A stretch of DNA of 64,000 nucleotides from Haematococcus lacustris (taxonomy: Eukaryota; Chlorophyta; Chlorophyceae; Chlamydomonadales; Haematococcaceae). The notes beneath the pieces were generated by a model. The model was not told where the DNA came from and made no database searches. It saw only the letters and a program-made list of their open reading frames with translations. Location: contig JASKMD010000015.1 of assembly GCA_030144725.1 (NCBI GenBank), positions 8,481-72,480 on the forward strand, written 5' to 3'. The translations under genes and the position numbers were made by a program. Below are positions 9,765 through 21,105 of the stretch, piece by piece. The first letter of the stretch is position 1. Each line of letters starts with the position of its first letter.

Positions 9765-10150
9765 CAGCGCGACTTACCCCAGCAGCAACGGCTTCAGCAG
9801 CGGCAAGGCTCTGCGTGAATAGCGCCCAGGAGGTCCTCGCGGGCCAGGAGGCCGGCCGGAGCTGCTCACTAGGCAAGTCCCGCTCGCCAGCTTTTCCGCC
9901 ACTGTCACGCTCGCCTGCAAGGTCGACATATCCTACAATGCACGGGCCCGCTCATAGAGAGTCTCCAGATATGCCTTATTCTCGGCCCCATTTCGGCGAG
10001 CTCGATGTTTTGTGTGTTTCGAGGCTTTGTTTAAGAGCTTTGTTTAAGAGCGCTCAGCGCGAGCCTAATCCTCTGCAGTGACTGTGTAAGACACGCAAAC
10101 ACTTCGAACCATCTTTTACATGGTCGAGGCGGAGTGTTTACAGTAACTGG

Positions 10151-10168
10151 CTTATCGGTCGGAAACCA
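10151..10168 (-). other. Putative primer binding site of element 1
   Basis: The minus strand reads TGGTTTCCGACCGATAAG two bases inside the 5' LTR. It starts with TGG, as needed to pair with a tRNA CCA end. Element 3 has a near-identical core at the same place (TGCTTTCCGACCGA). Confidence 0.6.
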
Positions 10169-10170
10169 CT

Positions 10171-10470
10171 TGTAACGTGCAGCCTTATAAAGGCGACGCT
10201 GGACCGTTTGAACCATGTGTAACACTGAGCCGGCCGCGAGGGCACCGAAGTGCGGGTACTGAAAGGGTCGGCCACAAGGCACTACCGTGAGAAGGCTAGG
10301 GCTTAGAACGGGGCCCCCTGGAATCGAACCAGCTGTCCTCACAGCTTACGCTGCTAGGCTTTACCTGCCAACTCACACTAATGCGGTGTGACCGATTATC
10401 CTGTAGCTGCCTCGGGTTAACCGCGACAGCCCAGACGACACTAAGGGACTACGCGGAGCGCGCCCTTACA
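10171..10470 (-). repeat. 5' LTR of element 1
   Basis: 300 bp, no difference seen from 4081-4380 on line-by-line reading. It includes the same T-arm-like GGTTCGATTCC (complement of 10320-10330). It should hold the promoter for the genomic RNA. Confidence 0.95.
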
Positions 10471-10475
10471 GCCGG

Positions 10476-10956
10476 CCACCCTCAAGACATCGCGCAGTAC
10501 AGGCGTGCTGTTGGTGCTCTACGCATAGGCGCTGCTGCCAGCCCGCGAGGTGAGGTGCACGCAGCAGTTCCCACTATTCCTGCGCCGATGGCCGCCAGCA
10601 CAGGTTACCCGACGAACATCTGATGATGCAGGAGTTTCCGAGTACATCACGGCACACCTAAATGGGCTTTACAAGCTTTACAAGCGGCTCCACTGAGCAG
10701 GTAGGATTTGCCAAAACTCAGAGAGATGCCGTATTTTTATGCTGTCCCCCAAATCAAAAGCTACTCTACTCATATGCCCAGCTGAGACAGAATAGTCAAT
10801 ATTACTCTCAAATCTCAGTGAGCCATGGATTGTCAATTGCAGGAGCCCAAGCACCACTGACCCTTCCTGCCCACTGTACCTGCCAGCAGCCCACCCTAGC
10901 AGGCCCAGCTGCCTACCACCACCTCCCAGCACCTCCTCACTGTCCTTCTGCCTGAC
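10476..10956. other. No gene recognised; upstream region of the next gene
   Basis: 481 bp between element 1 and the coiled-coil gene. No convincing coding frame; it presumably contains that gene's promoter and 5' UTR. Confidence 0.4.
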
Positions 10957-12900
10957 ATGCCACCCGTCCCAAAACACACGAGAGCAAACAGAGCCAATGG
11001 GGCAAAGGCCCAGGCTCACCATGAGGCAGCCAAGAGCATGGAGCAGCTCACCGCTGCGCATGCAGCCCTCACCGCTGCACATGCAGCCGTCACTGCTGAC
11101 CTTCTCAGCTCCCGGGAGCAGTACAGCCAGCTGAGGGAGTGGCACCGCAGCCTGCTGGTCTCTGCTGGTCAGCGTGACCAGCAGTGGGAGTTAGACCTGC
11201 TGGGGTTTATGCAGCAGGTCACCCAGCTGGAGGAGGCGTTCTTGCAGCAGCTGCAGGGCACACAAGCCCAACTCACTGACACAGCGGCTGCCCTGGAGGC
11301 CGCCCAAAAAGACCTGGCAGCGGCCCGCACTGAGCTGGCCCACACCAAGCAGCAGCTGACCACCACCAACATCAAGCTGGAGCAGCTGCGGGCACAGGTG
11401 GCAGCAGCCAACAAGGGCTTCACCAAGGACCAGAAGGACAAGTGGAATCTCCTGATGCGCTCCAGGGTGTCACTGCCCTTCTTGCGAGGCATACTCAGCA
11501 GCCAAGGCACCAAGCAAGCCACGCAGCCAGCCTGCCACCCAGCCACCCAGTCCACCTGCCTGGCTAGCCCCCGCAACCAGGAGCGTGACACGCACACGGG
11601 GGGGTACACAGCTGAGTACATCCTGAGCCGTGAGCGCCTGCTCTGCCTCCCAGGCGTCTCAGCAGAACAGTTGGGCACCTTGTGCACTGCTGTCGTTGGG
11701 GCTGTTTTCCCTGGAGCTGATCCAGGCCGGCAGGCCAGCGCCACCACCCACCGGCGCAACCATGACTTGCTACAGTCCTACATACACGAGGCCCACACAG
11801 GTTGGTAAGGGGTAGGGGCCATGGCATGGCATGGCATGGCATGCCATTGCAAGGATGTTAGCTTCACACATGGCCACGCTTCACATGGGGGGCTGGCAGC
11901 ACCACACACTAGAGGGGGTGGCCAAGCCACATGGGTCACATGGCCAGGCAGCAGGCAGGCAGGAACGTGTGCAAAGTCTAAACTACTTGTGTGTGCCCAT
12001 GTGATTGCAGTCTGGCTGAGGCGATCATTCGCCGTTCACGTGCAGTTGGACGGCTGCACTATCCCTGCACACGGCAAGGTTGTGCTCTACCGTGTGACTG
12101 CAGCTGTCCGCTGCTTCGGCCCTAGCCCAGCTGCTGCGGCTGGCTCCCCCAGCCCCGCCCCAGCTGCTGCGGCTGACTCCCCCAACCCCGCCCCAGCTGC
12201 TGCGGCTGGCTCCCCCAGCCCCGCCCCAGCCCTCCCCCAGCCCTCCCCCAGCCCCGCCCCAGCCCTCCCCCAGCCCTCCCCCAGCCCCGCCCCAGCCCTC
12301 CCCCAGCCCTCCCCCAGCCCTCCCCCAGCCAGCCCCCAGCCCTCCCCCAGCCCTGCCCCAGCCCCCCTGCCCACTCCCCCAGCCCCCAGCCCGCAACACA
12401 CAAAGCACGGCAACAGTGCCAAGCAGGGGCTGGATGCCATGATCGGCAGCATCAACAATAAGCTCGACCCTGGGGCACTCGCCAACATCGACTCGGCAGA
12501 CTTTGAGGCTCGGCTCCTCACGCTCCGCAAGCAGAAGCGTGACAAAGAGACAACCTCAGCAGACGACAACCGGGAGGCCAAGGCAGCACGCAAGACGGAG
12601 GAGTCTGCGTGCATGGTAGACGGGAACGCCAAGATGGTGTTGAATGTGCCCACCCAGGTCCCCCTGCAACAGCTGCAGCAGGCATTCCAGCGACACGCAC
12701 GGGGTGCAGACTACAGCAATACCTCAGCCAAGGAGGCAACCCGGTTCACACGCGAGCAGCTCAGGGCCTACCTCCTTTACCACAAGGTGCCGCCCAGGGA
12801 TCAGCCAGTCAGCAACACCTTGGTGGCAGGCTGGCAGAAGGCCGTGCAGAAGCACATTGCTGAGCGTGGCAGCCCCACCGGGCATGGGGTGTTGCCATAG
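10957..12900 (+). CDS. Two-exon coiled-coil / Pro-rich protein, function unknown
   Basis: Exon 1 is 10957-11800 (ATG start) and exon 2 is 12011-12900. The intron has donor CACACAG|GTTGGT and acceptor GATTGCAG, and both sides are phase 1. The joined frame gives 577 codons plus a stop. Residues about 30-150 form a long Ala/Leu/Gln coiled coil (ALTAAHAAVTADLLSSREQY, LEEAFLQQLQ). The middle has a low-complexity Ser-Pro-Ala-Pro run of about 85 residues. The C-terminus holds a compact helical segment, FTREQLRAYLLYHKVPP...LVAGWQKAVQKHI, that recalls SAP-like DNA-binding helices; this is only a resemblance. I do not recognise the family. It may be a repeat-associated gene, given its surroundings. Confidence 0.65.
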
Positions 12901-14018
12901 GGCTCTGCTTTGTTGCCATGGGCGTGTAGCTAATGGACAAGAGACCATAGAGATGGACAAGAGACTAGCTATGGAGTGTACAGATCTTGCCCTGCCATGG
13001 GGTGCTAGTATGGGGCTTTGTTGTGGCCATAAGGCAAGACTTTGTTGCTCGGGAAGGGTGTTCTGCTACCACATCTGCGATGGGTGCTTGCAGTCCTACT
13101 AGATGTTTGCCTTTAGATACTTGTTGCTTATCTACTGTACCCAGCCAGTGGGGGATGCACGTTGTGGCATGCACCTACGGCATGGATTGATGCTAAAGCA
13201 AAAGCTGTTCTACCACCTTACCCTAATCAGATCAGGGGGAGGGGGAGGGGGAGGGGGAGCAAACCAGGGGTCCTACCACCTTACCCTAATCAGGGGCCAC
13301 AATGTGGACCAGCCACGCAACCTGGCGAAGAGTGTGACCACCAGTGAGGAGCACTGAACTCAGGCAGGGTGGGGCTAGGGTCATGTTCGAGCATTTAAAA
13401 ACAGCTTGGGTAAGAAAGTGCTGCTTTAGCAGCAGCAGCAGCAGGGTAGGCACATGCACCTTTGAGCGACTTGGTAGCTTGGAGGAGCAAGGGTGGGAGC
13501 AAGGGTGGGATGACAAGGGGCATAGCAGCATCTGATTCCCTGTGGAATGGTACCCATTGCCGCCCAAGGCGCAGCCTAGAGGAGGACAGTGCGGACATGC
13601 CAGGCACCAACATGCATGCAAAGTGCATGGTGTGCAGGCTGTGAGGGCTGCACACATTGCACCTTGAAGTAGATCATGACGCTGCAAAACCCAGGCTCAC
13701 GTCGTTGAGGGGAACACACTTGCGACGGAGCAACGACTGTTGATGTCGGAAGTGAAAAGATGAGAAGGAGCTCTGTTTGAAGGGTTGATGGCCACTTCTT
13801 AGCTCGATGGATCCGGTCAGAGGCAGGCCTGGAGTCAGTTTAGACTAGGTCTCTTGTAGACAGGGTACAGGGCCGTTCTTCGCACCCAGAAGACCATTTG
13901 CTACCGCGAATGCACTGTCAGCTTCAGCGTGGTTGGAAAGTAAGCAGAATACAATGCAACACCACATGCATCGATGTGGGTCAGATGATGTGGCTTACAC
14001 CGCTTAAGCCGTCAGCCG
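12901..14018. other. Noncoding, several short repeats
   Basis: No convincing gene. It contains a short (GGGGGA)n tract (about 13229-13257) flanked by two copies of CCTTACCCTAATCAG, a motif that recurs at 37.2 kb. A segment near 13895-13940 recurs in diverged form at about 42970-43010. The stretch just before 14018 is the 3' untranslated part of the LINE copy. Confidence 0.5.
13229..13257. repeat. Short (GGGGGA)n tract
   Basis: Four to five GGGGGA units followed by GCAAAC and then CCTTACCCTAATCAG. The same arrangement follows the 465-bp GGGGAG tract at 37.2 kb. Confidence 0.85.
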
Positions 14019-15059
14019 TTAGGCTGCTAGGCCGCCCTCCCCCTCTAGGGGTTCGGGACTTTCTGTAACGCACTTCAAAGCAAGGTGCACAAACAAAGGT
14101 GCACATGGGCTCAACATGAAGTCATGCAAATTCTCATTATTGTTCTGTAAAGTCATGGCAAACTCCGGCTGCTCCCTGATGGAACTCGTGGCAGTGCACT
14201 CAAAGAGGAAATGCATGGCGTCATCCACTACCCCCTCTGTGCATCTGGTGCATGTGCGATCAATGAAAGTTACCCCCTCAAACCGAGCCTTCTCCACCCC
14301 CAGACCGCTGTTGCCTAACCTGAACCTAGTCAAGCTCATGCGAACTTCTGTAGATAGCTGTCTGTTAAGCAGGTGTGGTGCCATGTGATTGATGCCAATG
14401 CCGTCCCCATGCTTGAACCATGCAGCATACGAACATCTCTCCCGATGCACCGTCTCAGGCAATCTAGGGTCTCCCTCAAACCCAACCCAACGCCTCCCCC
14501 ACCTCTCGAGCCACTTCACTTCCATAGCCTTGGTGCCTAGGACCATGTCCGGGCTCAAGGTGAACTCACCCCCCATCAGCTCTCTGGCGGCAAGCTGGAA
14601 CTGAGCACTCCAGCTGGCCTGGCAACCCCTGCCTAACTCCACATCTGCCTTGATGACCCTCATTAGCAGGTCACTGTGGGATAGTTTGGCAGTGTTCCAG
14701 AACTTGCATGCAGCCCTAAGCCAGTAAAGTTGGAGGGGCAGCTGCCCCAACTCATGCAGCACCATCAGGCCTGACACTGAGCCACGTACCCTGGCAGCAA
14801 ACCTGAGAAAGCTGAGCATGCGTGTTTGCACTGGGTTGGAGAGCTGCATACCGTGCCCAAGGAAGGCAGTGCCCCATACCTGGCTGCCATACAGCCCCAA
14901 AGGGAGCACGAACGCTCTAATGAGGTGACACAGGGCATATGGATCATGCAGCACCCCATACTCTCTGGCACACTTGCACGCCTGGCGCATGGCGAGGAAC
15001 ATGCCAGCCCTCATGTGAGTGGCAGCAAAAGCATGGGTGGCGCTGGGATTGAAGTGCAT
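14019..15059 (-). CDS. LINE reverse transcriptase C-terminal part
   Basis: 346 codons covering the region downstream of the RT catalytic core, with SYAAWFKHGDGIG and the CxxC...HxxxxC knuckle. It has no catalytic YADD motif, so it is inactive alone. It ends GEGGLAA-stop, and a similar ending (GEGGQAT) marks another LINE remnant at 27039. Confidence 0.8.
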   Translation of the reverse strand: MHFNPSATHAFAATHMRAGMFLAMRQACKCAREYGVLHDPYALCHLIRAFVLPLGLYGSQVWGTAFLGHGMQLSNPVQTRMLSFLRFAARVRGSVSGLMVLHELGQLPLQLYWLRAACKFWNTAKLSHSDLLMRVIKADVELGRGCQASWSAQFQLAARELMGGEFTLSPDMVLGTKAMEVKWLERWGRRWVGFEGDPRLPETVHRERCSYAAWFKHGDGIGINHMAPHLLNRQLSTEVRMSLTRFRLGNSGLGVEKARFEGVTFIDRTCTRCTEGVVDDAMHFLFECTATSSIREQPEFAMTLQNNNENLHDFMLSPCAPLFVHLALKCVTESPEPLEGEGGLAA

Positions 15060-15205
15060 GCCTAAGTACTAGCTAGGTGCAGCAGTCTGTGAGTTGCCAT
15101 TGAAGACCATCACCTTTGACTTGCCCACATTGACTGTAAGGTGTCTCCTATCTGCAAAGCCTTGTAGCTGGCAGACCAGCCGCTGCAGCCCGTGGAGGCC
15201 TCTGG
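14019..15205 (-). mobile_element. 5'-truncated LINE (non-LTR retrotransposon)
   Basis: The minus strand reads the end of an RT thumb region (CQLQGFADRRHLTVNVGKSK, VMVFNG, then a UAG before YLGMHF). A 346-codon frame (14019-15059) follows, with the conserved LINE C-terminal region: LPLGLYGSQVWGTAFL after the RT domain and a zinc knuckle CTRCTEGVVDDAMHFLFEC near the end. Sequence upstream of about 15205 abruptly loses similarity, which fits 5' truncation during target-primed insertion. No endonuclease domain is present. The family (L1/RTE/RandI-like) is not resolved. Confidence 0.85.
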
Positions 15206-16848
15206 AACCGCAAAGGGTTAGGCTCTAGGTCCGCACCGGATCCTAGAGGCTGAGCTGGGCGGGGCGGGGCTGGGCGCCCTTGGCAGTACTCAGGGGCACT
15301 ACCTGGGGCTGGCCACTGGCCTGACTACTGCACACTGTGCAGGACATCACACCTGCCAGCTGCTGGCTAGCCATTCCCAGCCCAGTGGCTGGTTGCTTCC
15401 TTCCCACCCTCTATGGCCTAGGCCAGCAGCACAATACACAGCCCACCACAGCCACATAGCACTGTCTCCTCGCCGCGCAGCTTGCATTTGTACGTGAATC
15501 GTGAGGGATGGGCGATACGCTCTGCACGGCGACACGGTCTCCCCAGGTGCCATGCACTGACCTGCTGATCATCTGTCTTACTAACCTCCTCTCCGTGTAC
15601 TTGCGGCCATCCGCCTGCACCCACTGGCCTGCACTACTGCCCTGCTCTGCAATCCCATCGTCAGCTGACCAGCAGCCATCACCTCCCATGTGGCGCCTGC
15701 GGCATGGGCTGCGTCACTGGCTTTGTCTGTCAATCATCACTGCACCATGTCAGGGTACGGTCTAGGGTGAGTGCAGGACAGAAACGCTACCCTCTGGACG
15801 GCAGTGATCCATAGGTGCAGCTGCATGACCTGTTCAGAGCCTGTAGCCACAGAAAGAGGAGCCAGCTCTACCCCCAGTGCGAACCTCCTCCAAGCTGCTG
15901 GTCTCATGGCTTTGGTGCACTGTGACAGCGGTCAGTGATATCACCATGCACCGCATACTGCTGCAGCACAGCACACATGCCACCTCTGGGCTGATGAGCT
16001 GTTGCGGGCCACCCCACCTGGTCTCACCTGGACCTGGACTCGATGAAACCGACATCGTGTCGTCCCCACAGTGGCTGAGCCGGAGGCTGCACGAGGCTCC
16101 TCACTCGTGGCTTTGCAGAAGGCTTCCAGCCTTCCAGGTTTCCAGCACTGGTCGGTACAGGCTACGGCGGTGGCACACACATGCTGGTCGCTGTGGAAGT
16201 GTGCAAGACACGCACTTATCGCTACAGGTCTTGTGCTGCATGACACTGCCGGGGTCGAGCTTGCATGCCGCTTTGCATGTCAAACTTACAGAAACGGCTT
16301 TTCATCTGACCCTTCACTGCCAGTGTGGCAATCCCATGTGCACCATGTCGCTGAAGGTGCTGCACGAGAAGACAGGGTTCAATACTTGTGCCTTGTGTGC
16401 TTGCCCTGCTGTTGCACTGCAACTGAGCTCCACCACATGGAGGACTGCAGCAAACAACCACCACACCCAACCACATCAATAACACACACAACCTGCTGGA
16501 GCTACCAATGTCATCCCAATGTTGATTCTTCACAATGTCATCAGTTGTCAGTTGACTGTGCTGTACTCTATACACTGGCCATGTATGGACAAACATGCAC
16601 AACCAGGCCATTGCTAACATCCTTCCACCTGCTACACGGAAACTGCCATACCTGCCACCTGCCTACATAAGACAAGCCCACCAACCTACATAAGACAAAC
16701 CCACCATCATAGCCATAGCCACAACCCTTCCTACTTGCCCTGTCTCACCGCATCCTGCTCACTGTCCACTATCAATGGCTTGATATGTAGGTACATCGCC
16801 CCAACGCACACAGTCAGCCCAGGAGGGACTCCCCTGCACCCCAGGTAG
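15206..16848. other. No confident gene
   Basis: Several overlapping frames on both strands (for example 15877-16482 and 16071-16670 plus), none with recognisable domains or a clear splice pattern. Cys/His-rich peptides near 16300-16450 are not organised as a known zinc finger. It may be decayed repeat or intronic sequence. Confidence 0.4.
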
Positions 16849-17303
16849 TGCAACAGTGGTAATGCGTGGGCCCGGAAAAACTGTAAATGCAAGCGCTAAT
16901 GGTCTAAGGACTTCTTTCAGCCTAAGGACGGCCTCTAGAAGTCTCGTAGCGTTAACTACGGCTAGGGTCTCAGCTTAACGCCGGAGCTAGAACTGCTATG
17001 GCTGACTTACTATTGCTTGTAAAGCAACAGCGACCGAATTCACTAAGAACCGTGGAGAACCGTAGGACCGTAGGTGTTAGAGGCAGACCGACCGTAACCG
17101 TTAGAAAGGAGTCTTACAATGTTCCGTGTACAAAGGACTATTGTGGTTCCGTCTCTTCTCCCCCCGTAAACACTACAACAACTCGCTTAAAACCTACCGA
17201 CATCATACAGTGAGACACAACGTCATCAGGCAACGTGGCACTTCATGTAAAAGAAAAACAGCATTTGTTCATGCATCCTACCGTGCAATCGTGTACTCTT
17301 ACA
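16849..17303 (-). repeat. 3' LTR of element 2
   Basis: 455 bp, TGTAAGAG...CTGTTGCA on the minus strand. No tRNA T-arm-like motif was seen in this LTR, unlike the other two families. Confidence 0.95.
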
Positions 17304-17317
17304 CTCTCCCCCACTTG
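17304..17317 (-). other. Polypurine tract of element 2
   Basis: The minus strand reads AAGTGGGGGAGAG directly before the 3' LTR. Confidence 0.8.
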
Positions 17318-17434
17318 GAGAGAGCTTCGTCCCGAAGCGTGCTGTTGAAAGTGCTATGTGTGTGCCATGCAAACAACAATGTGACAACAACAGACAGGCA
17401 GGCATGTTTTCAAACAACTCTATCTAACCCTAAC

Positions 17435-20400
17435 CTACGCTGGCTGCATCCATCCCTGGGGTTGCTTGGTGCGGAAAGCATACGCCCGCAACAGCTTCTT
17501 GAGGACGTTCTGGGTCATGTCTTCTTGTAGTTGTGCCAGGGGCACCCAGCTATTCTCGTGTTCAGGGTGGCCAAGCCACTTCACTTGCAGTTGGAGTTTA
17601 CCGCGCTGGAAGCGGTGGTTGCGGAAGGCTTCTACGTGGTAATGAGCTTCACCGTCGATGATGTCTGGTTCTGGCGGGGGAGCGGGGTTGCGAGTGGGGA
17701 ACCGCGCACTGCCGTCGTGGTGCAACTTGACGTGCGACACGTGTACAACTGGGTGGACTGATTTCCACTCAGCAGGTAGTTGAAGCCGCAGGGCGACAGG
17801 GGTGACGACCTCTAGGACCTTGAAGGGGCCGTGCTGCCTGGGGGTAAACTTGCGGGCGGCGCCGGCAGCTTGCGTGGCTGGTCTGATGTGGGTAAAGAAG
17901 CTGTCACAAAGGTAAACCATGTCACCAGTGGAGAATTTGTGATCCTGACGGTGGGCATTAGCATACTTGACCTGCCGCTCTTGAGCTTTGATGAGGTGTT
18001 GTGTAGCGGCGGCGATGTTGGTAGCCATGCGCTGCAGGAAGGCTGGGGCACTCTCGCTGGTATCTGGTGTGACCCGTGCTGGAGCAGCTGATGACACTGC
18101 TAGAGACAAAGGAGTGTGAGGTTCCTGGCCGGAGTTGAGCATGAAAGGGGAATAGCCAGTACTGGCCTGTACAGATGCGTTGTAGGCAAACTCAACGGCG
18201 GTGAGGGGGTTGTCCCAGTCTGTGTGGTGCGGCGAGACGTAGTTGCGCAACATGTCTTCAATGGTGCGGTTAGCGCGCTCAGTCTGACCGTCAGTCTGGG
18301 GATGGTTGGCTGTGGAGATATTTAAGTGGGTCCCGGTCTTGGCAAAGAGCTGTTGCCAGAAGTTGGAAGTGAACCTGGGGTCCCGATCAGAGATGATGAC
18401 CTTGGGGAGGCCGTGGTACTTGAAGACAGAGTCGAAGAAGAGTTGGGCCAGCTCAGGGGCTGACACTGTGGTGGTCGTGGGGACAGTATGGATCATTTTA
18501 GTCAGCTTGTCCACAAAGACGACGATGGCGTCGTGGCCAGCCGAGGTGACAGGTAGCTGGGTGATCAAGTCCATGCTGACCTGCTCCCACCGGTGCTGGG
18601 GCACGGGCAAAGGCTGCAAAAGGCCAAAGGGTTTTGTGGTGCTAGATTTGTTCCGCTGGCAGTGGGTGCAAGTGCGAATGTAGTCATGCACTGCAGCTGC
18701 CATGCGTGGCCAGTAGACGAGGCGGGACAGCCGGAGGTAGGTTTTGTCCCGACCAAGATGGCCTGCCGTGGGGACATCATGTGCTTCACACAACAGGTCC
18801 GTGCGTAAGGGGCCCGCTGGAATGTACAGTAAAGGGGTCCCTCGGCCTGTGTGATACAGCAGATTGTCCTGAACCGTAAACTGCCGTGCGCGTCCTTTGA
18901 GGGCGGCAGTGAGATGTCGCTGATACTGGGGATCGGTAGCCGCAGCATCGCGTATGTTCCGTAGCCGTGATTGGTCGACGGAGATGGTTGTCTCAGTGAC
19001 CTGGGCGGGGTTGCGCTGTGTCCGTCGCCCAACCGACAGTAGTTGATAATCTGACCGACGTGACAGGGCGTCTGCCACTATGTTTTGTTTGCCCGGGATA
19101 TGATCTATGATGCAGTCATACTCTTGAAGGACCTCCATCCACCGCGCTTGGCGACGGCAATCGAGGCGAGGCTGTGTTTGAATGTGCTTTGTAGCCCAAT
19201 TGTCCGTGAGTAGGTTGAATGACGCACCAAGGAGGTAGTGACGCCATACCTTGAGGGCCTCCACCAGAGACAGGAGCTCCTGCTCATGGGTGGGATAGTT
19301 CCGTTCTGCTGGCAGTAGTTTACGGGAGTGGTAGGCCACGACCCGCTCGGCTGAGCCGGTACCCTGAGAGAGCACAGCACCAATGCCGATTGAAGATGCA
19401 TCACATCGAAGCGTATACGGTTGCGAAGGATCTGGAGCAATGAGAATAGGTGCAGAGACGAGTGCCTGCTTCAGAGCGTCAAAGGCTGACTGCTGGGCCT
19501 GACCCCATGCCACGACACCCTGCTTGTCATGCCCGTCTGCTCTGGTCAGAGCGGTGAGAGGTGCTGCAATGGTAGAGAAGTCTTGCACAAAGCGGCGGTA
19601 GTAGTTAGCTAGGCCCAGAAAGCTGCGCACGTCATGCACAGTTGTGGGAATGGGCCAGGATTGAACCGCAGCTACCTTGGCTGGATCGCATGCAATGCCC
19701 GAGGCAGAGACAATGTGACCAAGGAAGGATGTTTGGTCCATGCCGAACTCACACTTGGAAAGCTTGGCATAGAGCTTATGTTTGCGGAGTAGGTCGAGCA
19801 CGCGCCGAAGGTGGGCTATGTGCTCTTGTGGGGTGCGGGAGAAGATCAGAATGTCATCTAGGTAGACAAGGACGCAGTCATCCAAGAGATCGTGCAGCAC
19901 GTCATTCATGAGACGCTGGAACGTGGCTGGTGCGTTGCACAACCCGAAGGGTAGCACCGTGAATTCAAAATGACCGTAGCGTGTGCGGAAAGCTGTTTTG
20001 TGGATGTCCTCGGGGGCAACCCGGATCTGATGGTAACCTTGGCGCAGGTCTAGCTTGCTGAACACCTTGGCACCATGGAGCCGATCTAGTAGTGTGTCTA
20101 GGCGTGGAAGAGGGTACTTGTTCTTGATGGTCAGACGGTTGAGAGGGCGGTAATCGATGCACATGCGGAATGAGCCATCCTTTTTGCGCACAAGCAACAC
20201 ACCGGAAGCGTAGGGAGAGGTGCTGGGGCGAATGAAGCCTTTGTCCAAGAGCTCCCCTATTTGCTGTTTCAACTCTGCTAGCTCACCGCTGGACACATTG
20301 TAGATGGGCCGCGCTGGGGGCGGCTTGGCTTGTTGGAGCTCAATGCGGTGATCCACGGAGCGCTCTGGTGGCAGTCCATGCGGAAGGTCTGATGGGAACA

Positions 20401-21105
20401 CGTCGGCATACTCCTGCACAATGGGAGAACAATCCAGAACTTGATGACAGGTCTCGGCATTGCTGTCAGCCGGGGTGATGGAGACTAGGAAGACCGGACA
20501 CTTATTGCTGATAGCTGTGCGGAGCTGCGCTGAGCTTATGAGCAATGGGCTGCCGCTGGTGTTTGTGGTGCCTGGCTGCTTCACAGGGGGCCGGAGCGTG
20601 TGTTGGCGTCCTGCATGTCGGAATCGCATGATGTTGGCTTTCCAGTCGATGCGGGGATTGATTTCCGCAAGCCAGGGCTTACCCAGGATGATGTCGAAGT
20701 CGTGAAGGTGTGTAACATGCAGAGTTTGCTCGCCCTTGTAGGTACCCAGCCGGAAACGCGCATTGGGAATCATGGCGCTGCTCTGCTGTTGATGGCCGTC
20801 GGCTAGGCTGATGTAGTCTGGGCTCACTTTTTGGGCAGTCTGAATGCCATACTTTGTGCAAAAGGCCGAGTCAATAAACGAGCCAGTAGCGCCTCCGTCA
20901 ATCAACACCCGTGCACTATTGCCCTTGTATGACCCCGTGAAAACTAGCAAATCAGCATGGCTGCTAGGAGTGGAGTTGGCTGCGAGCTTAGTGATACGGA
21001 GCCGGGGCGGTGGCGGGGTGATAGCGGTGGTCTTGCCAGTGCTTGCTTTTGGCTGGCTGGACTCTAAGTCTTTGCTTGGTTGGGGGGTCGAGCCGCCCAG
21101 TTTTT
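17435..21105 (-). CDS. Pol of element 2 (PR, RT, RNase H, IN, chromodomain)
   Basis: The pol frame is open from the gag overlap (about 21105) to 17435. It has no ATG near its beginning, so expression by frameshifting is expected. Counting from the TTG at 20950: protease [14 protein letters not shown] near residue 17, RT with [13 protein letters not shown] near 360, RNase [17 protein letters not shown] near 515, and the integrase HHCC finger ([12 protein letters not shown] ... [10 protein letters not shown], about 745-790). The DDE core follows ([30 protein letters not shown], about 815-920). A C-terminal chromodomain-like segment is [21 protein letters not shown]. All catalytic residues I could check are present. 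Confidence 0.95.

Larger units (their letters stand above)
4081..10470 (-). mobile_element. Ty3/gypsy chromovirus LTR retrotransposon (element 1)
   Basis: Complete 6,390-bp insertion. Two 300-bp LTRs (4081-4380, 10171-10470) are identical by eye and have TG...CA ends. The flanking 5-bp target duplication GCCGG lies at 4076-4080 and 10471-10475. Read on the minus strand the order is 5' LTR, primer site, gag, protease, reverse transcriptase, RNase H, integrase, chromodomain, polypurine tract, 3' LTR. RT before integrase plus a chromodomain defines the chromovirus branch of Ty3/gypsy. The pol frame is broken by one frameshift (about 7626) and one UAG (5081-5083), and gag is fragmented, yet the LTRs are identical, so insertion was recent. 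Confidence 0.95.

Noticed and set aside
15877..16670. Two overlapping plus-strand ORFs of about 200 codons
   Set aside because: No domain, splice pattern or composition favouring either frame; kept only as an unassigned region.
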